A stretch of 5,121 nucleotides of DNA, taken from assembly GCA_026388755.1 (NCBI GenBank), contig JAPLJE010000171.1:1-5121 (forward strand), read 5' to 3'. This DNA comes from Deltaproteobacteria bacterium (GTDB lineage: Bacteria; Desulfobacterota; Desulfobacteria; Desulfobacterales; Desulfatirhabdiaceae). Of this stretch, positions 1 through 5,121 are shown one piece after another. A program made the translations under genes and the position numbers. The first letter of the stretch is position 1. Each line of letters opens with the position of its first letter. The notes under the pieces are model-generated. The model did no database searches. It had not been told where the DNA came from and worked only from the letters and a program-made list of their open reading frames with translations.

Positions 1-437
1 ATAAAAAACCCGTAATGGCAGGGCTGAATTATTTTCTGACCCATGAAGCCCGGGGCGGGGAAGGGAAAAAACTCCTGGGGGAAAAGCGGGATGTCAAAGT
101 CTGGCTGGCTTGGCTGGAACGGCGGGCAAACCTGGAAGTGGACGCCATTGAAACGCCGATCGGGTTCATTCCCCGGTATGGCGATCTGAAGGACTTGTTT
201 AAGTCGGTCATCGATAAGGACTATTCCGAAGACCTTTATGTCAGGCAGTTTTCCCTGTATGTGGATAATATCGTTTCCAGGATAGATCTTCAGTTCGGTG
301 CCTATGCAAAGGGAACGAATATTCCGCAGAAATTATTTGATATCTTGAATTGTCAGCGAAATGCATTGCTGGCCCTAAAGGATATTTTCGGGCCGGTGGT
401 TTTGCCGGTGCAATTGGACAGCACCCCTGCGCGATAA
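1..437 (+). CDS. pckG: Phosphoenolpyruvate carboxykinase (GTP), C-terminal part, 5' end outside window
   Basis: This is the tail of a GTP-dependent PEP carboxykinase, the cytoplasmic enzyme interconverting oxaloacetate plus GTP with PEP, CO2 and GDP at the entry to gluconeogenesis. The frame is open from the first full codon at position 3 and reads KKPV before the first ATG at 15. That ATG is therefore internal, and the gene starts upstream. About 145 residues remain. The stretch GEKRDVKVWLAWLER followed by ETPIGFIP matches the family's C-terminal lobe (animal enzymes have GENSRVLEWM and LTPIGYIP). It is followed by the family's usual helical tail (ELF/DLF..., then a run ending in ALK). The stop is TAA at 435-437. 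The active-site segments (P-loop, metal ligands) lie outside the window. The part before GEKRDV reads NYFLTHEARGG, unlike the animal guanine-binding loop. From memory it resembles the longer form in anaerobes and some archaea. The family call is fairly secure; the subtype is inference. Confidence 0.82.
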   Translation, partial: KKPVMAGLNYFLTHEARGGEGKKLLGEKRDVKVWLAWLERRANLEVDAIETPIGFIPRYGDLKDLFKSVIDKDYSEDLYVRQFSLYVDNIVSRIDLQFGAYAKGTNIPQKLFDILNCQRNALLALKDIFGPVVLPVQLDSTPAR

Positions 438-459
438 ACCCTCATCCCTGCAACTGAAT

Positions 460-1710
460 ATGAACCTGGTAAAGGTTGTTTTCAGCAGTCGCATGGCAGT
501 GACCTTTCTGATGGGGTTTTCATGCGGTCTTCCCCTTCTTCTTACCATTTCCGTGCTTCAAGCCTGGATGAAGGAAGAAGGGGTGGATCTGTCCGTTATC
601 GGCCTGATGTCTTTGGTGGGAATTCCCTATACGGTCAAGTTTCTGTGGGCGCCGGTTCTGGACCGCATGACCCCTCCTTTTCTGGGAAGACGACGCGGAT
701 GGCTTTTTATCGCTCAGTTGAGTCTGATGGCTGCCATAGCCGGGCTGGGTCTGTCCAATCCAAAGTCCCATCCATTCCTGCTGGCCGGCGCTGCATTTCT
801 GGTGACGTTTTTCAGTGCCAGCCAGGATATCGTTGTCGATGCTTACCGCAGGGAAGCCCTAAGCGATGCCGAACTGGGTTTGGGCTCATCCCTGTATGTG
901 AACGGCTACCGGGTGGGAATGTTGCTGGCATCTGGCGGTGGGCTGATTCTGGCGGATCATCTGCCGTTTTCCATGGTTTATCTCATCATGGCGGCCTACA
1001 TGATTCCCGGAATGGCAACCACTTTATATTCAAAGGAGCCCGAACAACCGTTCGGCGTGCCCGGAACCCTGGCCGAAGCGGTTTTTGCGCCGCTCAGGGA
1101 ATATTTCACCCGTAATGGTGCCTGGTGGATTCTGGCCTTTATCCTCTGCTACAAGATTGGAGACAGCATGGCCAGCGACAGCATGGCCAGCGCCATGGCC
1201 ACGCCGTTTTATCTGGATATCGGGTTTTCCAAGACCGAAATCGGCGCCGTGGTCAAACTCTTCGGTTTTTGGGCCACAATTGCCGGCAGCCTGGTTGGCG
1301 GAATCTGGATGATTCGTATTGGAATCGGCAGCAGCTTGTGGCTATTCGGAATCCTTCAGGCGGTTTCCACTGCCGGCTTCATGGTGCTGACGTACACGGG
1401 TCCCAGCGTTCCGGTCCTGTCCGCAGTCATCGCCTTTGAAAATTTTACGAGTGGCATGGGAACTTCGGCTTTTACCGCATTTATGGCCAGTATGACCCAC
1501 AAGCGATTTACTGCCACCCAGTACGCCCTGCTCTCCAGCCTGATGGGCGTTCCCCGGGTTCTGGTGTCCGCACCCACCGGTTTTCTGGCAAAGGCCATGG
1601 GCTGGAACTGGTTTTTTGCGACCTGCGTTCTGGCAGCCATTCCCGGGCTGCTGATCTTGCTTCGTTTTTCCGGCTGGAATACTGCCGGTGTTCAGGGTGA
1701 GGTCCATTGA
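460..1710 (+). CDS. ampG: AmpG-like muropeptide permease (MFS), short 12-helix form
   Basis: This inner-membrane major facilitator protein of 416 residues resembles AmpG, which imports GlcNAc-anhydro-muropeptides for peptidoglycan recycling. AmpG-like landmarks in order are GFSCGLPLLLT (19-29), LQAWM (33-37), SLVGIPYTVKFLWAPVLDR (51-69), PPFLGRRRGW (72-81), SASQDIVVDA (119-128), GYRVGML (149-155) and FENFTSGMGTSAF (326-338). The last closely matches the E. coli AmpG segment FENLCGGMGTSAF. About 12 hydrophobic segments are visible, with a break near 190-222 between the two halves. At 416 residues it lacks the two extra C-terminal helices of the 491-residue E. coli protein, as many short homologues do. 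Start 460 has no clear Shine-Dalgarno, but it gives the same N-terminal lead as E. coli AmpG; the next in-frame ATG (493) would cut into it. The gene begins 22 bp after pck. Odd: residues DSMAS (235-239) are repeated at 240-244 by a 15-bp duplication. No beta-lactamase or ampR is visible nearby. Substrate is inferred from family. Confidence 0.88.
   Translation: MNLVKVVFSSRMAVTFLMGFSCGLPLLLTISVLQAWMKEEGVDLSVIGLMSLVGIPYTVKFLWAPVLDRMTPPFLGRRRGWLFIAQLSLMAAIAGLGLSNPKSHPFLLAGAAFLVTFFSASQDIVVDAYRREALSDAELGLGSSLYVNGYRVGMLLASGGGLILADHLPFSMVYLIMAAYMIPGMATTLYSKEPEQPFGVPGTLAEAVFAPLREYFTRNGAWWILAFILCYKIGDSMASDSMASAMATPFYLDIGFSKTEIGAVVKLFGFWATIAGSLVGGIWMIRIGIGSSLWLFGILQAVSTAGFMVLTYTGPSVPVLSAVIAFENFTSGMGTSAFTAFMASMTHKRFTATQYALLSSLMGVPRVLVSAPTGFLAKAMGWNWFFATCVLAAIPGLLILLRFSGWNTAGVQGEVH
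1162..1191 (+). repeat. Perfect 15-bp tandem duplication inside the AmpG-like gene
   Basis: The unit gacagcatggccagc occurs twice without any mismatch (1162-1176 and 1177-1191), and a partial third copy (catggcc, 1194-1200) follows. It keeps the frame and encodes DSMAS twice (residues 235-244), next to the helix that opens the C-terminal half of the transporter. E. coli AmpG has a single GDAF-type motif at the matching place. A recent slipped-strand or short-homology duplication is the simple explanation. Confidence 0.95.
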
Positions 1711-1720
1711 TCGAAGGCCC

Positions 1721-2332
1721 ATGAACCTGTCATCATTAACAGAATGCAGACGCTGCGGGACTTGCTGTGACAAAGGCGGGCCGACCCTTCATGCCGATGA
1801 CCGGATGCTGATTGATTCCGGTCTGATTCCGGCCAAGCACCTGTATACCCTCCGAAAAGGGGAGTTGGTAAATGATTCCATAAGGGGCTGTCTGCTTCCC
1901 CTGGAATCTGAAATGATCAAAATAAAGGGACAGAACCGGGCCTGGACCTGTGTTTTCTTTGATAAAACAGGACCTGCCTGTCACATCTATGAACACCGTC
2001 CCCTGGAATGTCGAATCCTCAAATGCTGGGATACGCGGGACATCAAGGCTGTTTACTCACAGAACCGCCTGACGCGAAAGGATCTTCTATCCCCTATTCC
2101 GGCGCTATGGAGCCTGATTGAGGATCATGAACTGCGCTGCAGTCATGTGACGCTGCGAAAACTTCTCGATTCGAAATCCGGCGGTGCGGCTGCAAAAAAA
2201 ACGGTTCGGGAGATGGTTGAATACGACCGGTCAATTCGCATGCTCGTGGTTGAAAAGGCGGGAGTCGAATTGGATATGCTCGACTTTATCTTTGGAAGGT
2301 CATTGTCGGAAGTCTTCCGTGGGCGATGTTAA
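1721..2332 (+). CDS. YkgJ/CxxCxxCC family cysteine-cluster protein
   Basis: This 203-residue soluble protein belongs to the YkgJ-type (UPF0153, 'putative zinc- or iron-chelating domain') family, whose biochemical role is not established. The N-terminal signature is CRRCGTCC (C9, C12, C15, C16). A second cluster follows: C77, then C87-HIYEHRPLEC97-R, the usual C-x-IYxxRPxxCR element, and C102. C57 may also contribute. These cysteines probably bind a metal or Fe-S cluster (inference from family). The C-terminal 100 residues are helical-looking and not recognised. ATG 1721 was chosen because it lies 10 bp after the ampG stop, has GAAGG at 1713-1717 just ahead, and puts CxxCxxCC at residue 9 as is usual. 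A GTG at 1688, inside the end of ampG, would add 11 residues and is the alternative. The close spacing suggests co-transcription with ampG. There is no signal peptide or membrane segment, so it is probably cytoplasmic. Confidence 0.8.
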   Translation: MNLSSLTECRRCGTCCDKGGPTLHADDRMLIDSGLIPAKHLYTLRKGELVNDSIRGCLLPLESEMIKIKGQNRAWTCVFFDKTGPACHIYEHRPLECRILKCWDTRDIKAVYSQNRLTRKDLLSPIPALWSLIEDHELRCSHVTLRKLLDSKSGGAAAKKTVREMVEYDRSIRMLVVEKAGVELDMLDFIFGRSLSEVFRGRC

Positions 2333-2336
2333 GATT

Positions 2337-2357
2337 GTGATCCGTGAATCGTGACGC
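2337..2357 (+). repeat. Three imperfect GTGA-heptads after the cysteine-cluster gene
   Basis: Directly downstream of the stop codon at 2330-2332, the sequence reads as three consecutive 7-base units beginning with GTGA: gtgatcc, gtgaatc, gtgacgc. All three share GTGA and end in C. This 89-bp gap holds no ORF of note and no GC-rich hairpin followed by a T-run, so it is not a recognisable terminator. The repeat could be chance or a degenerate copy of a dispersed heptad repeat. Confidence 0.4.
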
Positions 2358-2374
2358 GTAATAACCGAAACGCC

Positions 2375-2397
2375 AAATCCGGGTGTTCGAAATCCGG
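2375..2397 (+). repeat. Short direct repeat AAATCCGG upstream of pyrE
   Basis: The octamer aaatccgg occurs at 2375-2382 and again at 2390-2397, 15 bp from start to start, about 25-50 bp ahead of the pyrE start codon. Paired half-sites upstream of a gene can be an operator, but the copies are short and no known pyrimidine regulator site is recognised. Chance is possible. Confidence 0.3.
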
Positions 2398-2407
2398 TGA
2401 AAACATC

Positions 2408-2415
2408 AGAAAGAG
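2408..2415 (+). promoter_or_regulatory. Ribosome binding site of pyrE
   Basis: The purine run agaaagag ends 6 bases before the ATG at 2422. It is a moderate Shine-Dalgarno and supports this start, which also gives the usual OPRT N-terminus. Confidence 0.55.
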
Positions 2416-2421
2416 TCACTT

Positions 2422-2994
2422 ATGAAACAAGAATTGATCCATCTCCTATGTAAAAAATCCTTCCAGTTCAGCGAAGAACCGACTTTCAAGCTGGTTTCCG
2501 GCCAGATGAGTCAGTTTTATGTCAACTGCAAACCCACGACCCTCAGCCCCAGAGGCATGTTTTTGACCGGTCATCTTGTATATGAGGCGATCCGGGATGT
2601 CCGGGTTGCCGGCATCGGCGGGCTCACTTTCGGTGCTGACCCCATCGCGGTTGCAGCGGCATTCGTTTCGGAACTTCAGGGAAATCCGGTTCAGGCTTTT
2701 TCCATTCGTAAAACCCGCAAGGATCATGGTATGATCCGGTGGATCGAGGGGGATATTCAGCCAGGAGACCGGGTAGCCATCATTGATGATGTGGCGACTA
2801 CCGGCGGCTCCACCATCAAGGCCATTGAACGGGCTCGGTCAGAAGGCATGAACGTTGTCAAGGTCGTCATTCTTGTGGACCGCCAGGAAGGGGGGCTGGA
2901 GAATATTCGAAAACATGTGCCGGATATCTCGGTGATTATTACCCGCGATGAACTGATGGGTGCGATCTGCGGGAACGGATGCCTCAATCCCTGA
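2422..2994 (+). CDS. pyrE: Orotate phosphoribosyltransferase
   Basis: This cytoplasmic enzyme of de novo pyrimidine synthesis converts orotate plus PRPP to OMP and pyrophosphate. It has 190 residues, slightly shorter than the E. coli enzyme (213). It shows the type I phosphoribosyltransferase fold landmarks: [16 protein letters not shown] (22-37) at the N-terminal hood, [11 protein letters not shown] (66-76), the flexible catalytic loop RKTRKDHG (96-103) and the PRPP-binding motif [13 protein letters not shown] (118-130). K100 and H102 match the catalytic Lys and His of the enterobacterial RK-EAK-DHG loop. VDRQEGG (152-158) is the usual OPRT element after the core. It starts 89 bp after the cysteine-cluster gene, the largest gap in the window, so it may have its own promoter, though none was recognised. 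The stop at 2992-2994 lies 20 bp before gspK. No pyrF or other pyr gene is adjacent. Function is well supported by the complete set of motifs. Confidence 0.93.
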   Translation: MKQELIHLLCKKSFQFSEEPTFKLVSGQMSQFYVNCKPTTLSPRGMFLTGHLVYEAIRDVRVAGIGGLTFGADPIAVAAAFVSELQGNPVQAFSIRKTRKDHGMIRWIEGDIQPGDRVAIIDDVATTGGSTIKAIERARSEGMNVVKVVILVDRQEGGLENIRKHVPDISVIITRDELMGAICGNGCLNP

Positions 2995-3014
2995 ATCCTG
3001 GGTCGTTACCGGTG

Positions 3015-4091
3015 ATGAACGATAAAATAAAACGACTGAATTCGCGGGGGATTGCCCTTCTGGTAACGGTGGCCATCCTCAGCGTGGTGGTGGCCGTATC
3101 CCTGGAAATGAATCGCAGGAGCCGGTCCACAGCGACTCGAGCAGTGATTGAGCAACACCGGATGACGCTGTCCGCGATGGCGTCGTCCGGTGTTCAGGCG
3201 GCGATGGCCATTCTGATCCGGGACAAGGCCGAAAGTGAAATCGACTCCATTCAGGAGGCATGGGCGAATCCCGATATCGTTCAGGCTGTCGTAACGGAGC
3301 TGGCATTTGAAACCGGCGAGCTTTCCGTTGCCATTCAGGATGAGCAGGCAAAAATTCAGGTCAATGCTCTGGTTCAGGGGCCCGGTGGCAGGCAGTATAA
3401 TGAATCCCAGCGCCTGCTGTGGGATCGGTTTTTAAGGGTCATGCACACCCGGCTTTCACCTGATGAACCCTTTGAACCGGATGACGTGATCTGTGCGCTG
3501 AAAGACTGGATGGATTCTGAGGATGATGATGCCCTTTCCTGCATGAACGGCGCGGAATCCGATTACTACATGGCGCTGACCCCGCCGTATCCCTGCCGTA
3601 ACGGACCCATTCTCCATATCGGCGATTTGATGCGGATAAGGGGGATTACGGCGAATCTGTTTTACGGCTTACCGAATGAAAGGGGCATCTCGGACTATAT
3701 CACGGCGTACCGCGGGGATGATGCGAAGTTGCTGCCCTTGGGATCCTTTGGCAAGATCAATATCAATACTGCAGAGCAACCGGTTCTTGCAGCGATTCTG
3801 CCTTCCGGAAAAGAAGCACTGGCCCAGGCCATTGTGGATTATCGCGTTGAGATGTCGGACTCGAAATATATTCATGATCTTTCTTCTCCTTCATGGTATA
3901 AGCAGGTTCCAGGTCTTCAGGGGGTTATTATTGATCCGCGGCTGATCACCCTGTCCAGCGATCTGTTCCGGATTCGCGCATCCGCTCGAATGGAACATCT
4001 TTCTGTGACGACAACGGTTCTGGTCCACAGGGAAAATGACCCGACCTCCGGAAAGTATACCTGCAGGATTCTGACCTGGCTTGTAGAATGA
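3015..4091 (+). CDS. gspK: Type II secretion minor pseudopilin GspK
   Basis: GspK is the large minor pseudopilin that sits at the tip of the type II secretion pseudopilus with GspI and GspJ. From ATG 3015 it has 358 residues. A 12-residue basic leader, MNDKIKRLNSRG, is followed by a hydrophobic helix IALLVTVAILSVVVAVSLEM (13-32). Prepilin peptidase would cut after G12. Position +5 of the mature protein is Val, not Glu, and lack of Glu5 is characteristic of GspK. The periplasmic part has the family motifs DEQAKIQVNAL (109-119), KDWMDSEDDD (163-172, acidic, a candidate calcium-binding site), GAESDYY (179-185), PPYPCRNGP (190-198) and KININTA (247-253). C176 and C194 could form a disulfide. An in-frame ATG at 2979 would overlap the end of pyrE and give a 24-residue leader; 3015 gives the more usual length, but neither has a strong Shine-Dalgarno. 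The stop shares bases with an ATGA at 4088-4091. Confidence 0.9.
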   Translation: MNDKIKRLNSRGIALLVTVAILSVVVAVSLEMNRRSRSTATRAVIEQHRMTLSAMASSGVQAAMAILIRDKAESEIDSIQEAWANPDIVQAVVTELAFETGELSVAIQDEQAKIQVNALVQGPGGRQYNESQRLLWDRFLRVMHTRLSPDEPFEPDDVICALKDWMDSEDDDALSCMNGAESDYYMALTPPYPCRNGPILHIGDLMRIRGITANLFYGLPNERGISDYITAYRGDDAKLLPLGSFGKININTAEQPVLAAILPSGKEALAQAIVDYRVEMSDSKYIHDLSSPSWYKQVPGLQGVIIDPRLITLSSDLFRIRASARMEHLSVTTTVLVHRENDPTSGKYTCRILTWLVE

Positions 4092-4131
4092 AAAATAATC
4101 CCTTGTCCGGATTCCAAAGTCTCTGGTTTGT

Positions 4132-4136
4132 GAAAG
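4132..4136 (+). promoter_or_regulatory. Weak ribosome binding site of gspL
   Basis: GAAAG lies 3 bases before ATG 4140. An in-frame TGA at 4131-4133 overlaps it, so no earlier start is possible in this frame nearby. This fixes 4140 as the first ATG of the gspL frame. Confidence 0.4.
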
Positions 4137-4139
4137 TTT

Positions 4140-5121
4140 ATGACCATAAATATTCTGGGTGTGGATTTTCGGAAAGACTCGGTCTCCGCGGTTCTGATAC
4201 GGGGCAGTTACAAGGGGGTATGGGTGGATGCCCATGCCCATGTATTCCTTGAACGGTCTGAGGATCTGGAAAAAGGCCTGGCTTCCTGTCTTGAAACTAT
4301 TTCCGAGCAGACGGATCTCCATGCAGTCTGCATTGCGGCGCTGCCGTCCGACCAGTTCTTTTACCGCAATATCATATCACCGTTTACGGATCCGCGAAAA
4401 ATCGATCAAATGCTGCCTTATGAACTTGAGCAGAGTCTGCCGGTTCCAGCCGATGATCTGATCATTGATTTCATTCCGGTCAGCCATGTGAGGCCGGAAA
4501 AAAAGTTTATCCCCTGGCTTGGGCAAATGCTTCACTTCGCATCCCGGGCAGCATCCACCCGGATTCTTGCGGCTGCAATCGAAAAAACGCGACTGGCCGC
4601 ATTCCTGTCATGCCTGAAACAGTCCGGTCTTGAACCGGAACGCGTTGTGCCAGGTGGCTACGGCCTTTCCCTTTGCCTGATGCATGCGATAAACAGCCCT
4701 TCGAACTGGCTTCTGGTGGATGCCGACAAAACCCATGCCGCCCTGTTTCTGGTTATTTCCCGGACTTTAACGGTCATTCGGGCATTTCCAGGCTCCGGCT
4801 TATCCCCTTCGGCCGATTTCCTTTTTCCCCTGATTCAGCAGACTCTTCTGGGTTCCTGTGCAGAGGTCCGGATGGACCAGATATTTCTTGCAGGCTGTAT
4901 TTCGAATGCTTCGGCGAATGCATCGGTGGTTGCTTCCGCGCTTTCCGAAAAATGCGGTCTTCCGGTTCACCCGGTGAATCTAATTGTCGATGCCGGTATC
5001 CGACTGAAATCCGCCCTTCCCTCATCCTGGAGACCGGAGATTGGTGATCCTGCCCTGGGAGCGGCGCTTGCGAGAATGAACGGTTTTCCCGGACTGAACC
5101 TGCGAAAGGGGGCTTTTGGCC
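4140..5121 (+). CDS. gspL: Type II secretion platform protein GspL, N-terminal part, 3' end outside window
   Basis: Reading from ATG 4140 gives 327 codons with no stop up to the window end, so the gene is truncated by the edge. GspL is a bitopic inner-membrane protein whose cytoplasmic actin-like domain binds the GspE ATPase and whose periplasmic part pairs with GspM. The actin-like/PilM-type start NILGVDFRKDSVSAVLI (4-20) is visible. The hallmark MLPYELEQSLP (91-101) corresponds to the GspL/PilM segment with PFELEQ. ILAAAIEKTRL (142-152) and WLLVDADKTHAALFLV (190-205) are further strands of the fold. NLRKGAFG (320-327) resembles the NLxxGxF element that precedes the membrane helix in GspL proteins. 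No membrane helix is reached. It follows gspK by 48 bp, the usual K-L order. A PilM-like protein of a pilus system is the alternative, but gspK next door favours GspL. The region 130-141 (KKFIPWLGQMLH and on) looks like a family-variable insertion. Confidence 0.85.
   Translation, partial: MTINILGVDFRKDSVSAVLIRGSYKGVWVDAHAHVFLERSEDLEKGLASCLETISEQTDLHAVCIAALPSDQFFYRNIISPFTDPRKIDQMLPYELEQSLPVPADDLIIDFIPVSHVRPEKKFIPWLGQMLHFASRAASTRILAAAIEKTRLAAFLSCLKQSGLEPERVVPGGYGLSLCLMHAINSPSNWLLVDADKTHAALFLVISRTLTVIRAFPGSGLSPSADFLFPLIQQTLLGSCAEVRMDQIFLAGCISNASANASVVASALSEKCGLPVHPVNLIVDAGIRLKSALPSSWRPEIGDPALGAALARMNGFPGLNLRKGAFG

Noticed and set aside
522..1115. 197-residue plus-strand frame inside the permease gene
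   Set aside because: It overlaps the AmpG-like gene completely, and its translation is rich in Arg, Gly and Ser with no recognisable motif, as expected for an out-of-frame reading.
1342..1773. 143-residue minus-strand frame spanning the permease end and the next gene
   Set aside because: It is antisense to two well-supported genes, and its composition is typical of a reverse shadow.
2333..2421. Promoter or terminator in the gap before pyrE
   Set aside because: No credible -35/-10 pair and no stem followed by a T-run was found. The CCGG...CCGG pair offers only a 4-bp stem.
3501..3535. Acidic GAT-rich tract (gaggatgatgat) as a microsatellite
   Set aside because: It is too short, and it encodes the conserved acidic DSEDDD stretch of GspK, so protein function explains it.
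4088..4252. ATGA overlap at the gspK stop opening a 54-residue frame (begins MKNNPLSG)
   Set aside because: It would be attractive as a coupled start, but it runs in a different frame through the well-supported gspL start, has low-complexity Gly/Cys-rich content near its end and matches no family.
4673..5047. 124-residue plus-strand frame near the window end
   Set aside because: It is a shadow of gspL, which is open in another frame across the whole region and carries recognisable family motifs.

Overview
The window is a gene-dense stretch with every recognisable gene on the plus strand: five complete or nearly complete genes and two cut by the window edges. The PEP carboxykinase tail, short AmpG-type permease, CxxCxxCC protein and type II secretion genes best fit an anaerobic, Gram-negative deltaproteobacterium (Desulfobacterota, sulfate-reducer-like). 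That assignment rests on protein resemblance recalled from memory, not on a search.

Layout: (1) 1-437 is the C-terminal end of a GTP-type phosphoenolpyruvate carboxykinase that begins before the window. (2) 460-1710 is a 12-helix AmpG-like muropeptide permease of the major facilitator superfamily. It carries a perfect 15-bp in-frame tandem duplication at the start of its second half. (3) 1721-2332 is a YkgJ/CxxCxxCC cysteine-cluster protein. (4) 2333-2421 is the largest gap (89 bp) and holds small repeats and a ribosome binding site. (5) 2422-2994 is orotate phosphoribosyltransferase, pyrE. (6) 3015-4091 is the minor pseudopilin GspK. (7) 4140 to the window end is GspL, whose frame stays open for 327 codons and leaves the window before any membrane segment.

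The genes fall into a metabolic/envelope group (pck, ampG, ykgJ-like, pyrE) followed by the start of a type II secretion block. GspK caps the tip of the pseudopilus, and GspL is the inner-membrane platform protein that links the pseudopilus machinery to the GspE ATPase. Gaps are short (22, 10, 89, 20 and 48 bp), so read-through transcription is plausible, but no promoter or terminator could be identified. I see no RNA genes, mobile elements, CRISPR arrays or origins.

I did not find a convincing undescribed system. The points most worth a second look are the AmpG tandem duplication, the secretion block that begins with gspK directly behind pyrE without gspG-J, the large GspL cytoplasmic region, and the unusual C-terminal lobe of the PEP carboxykinase.
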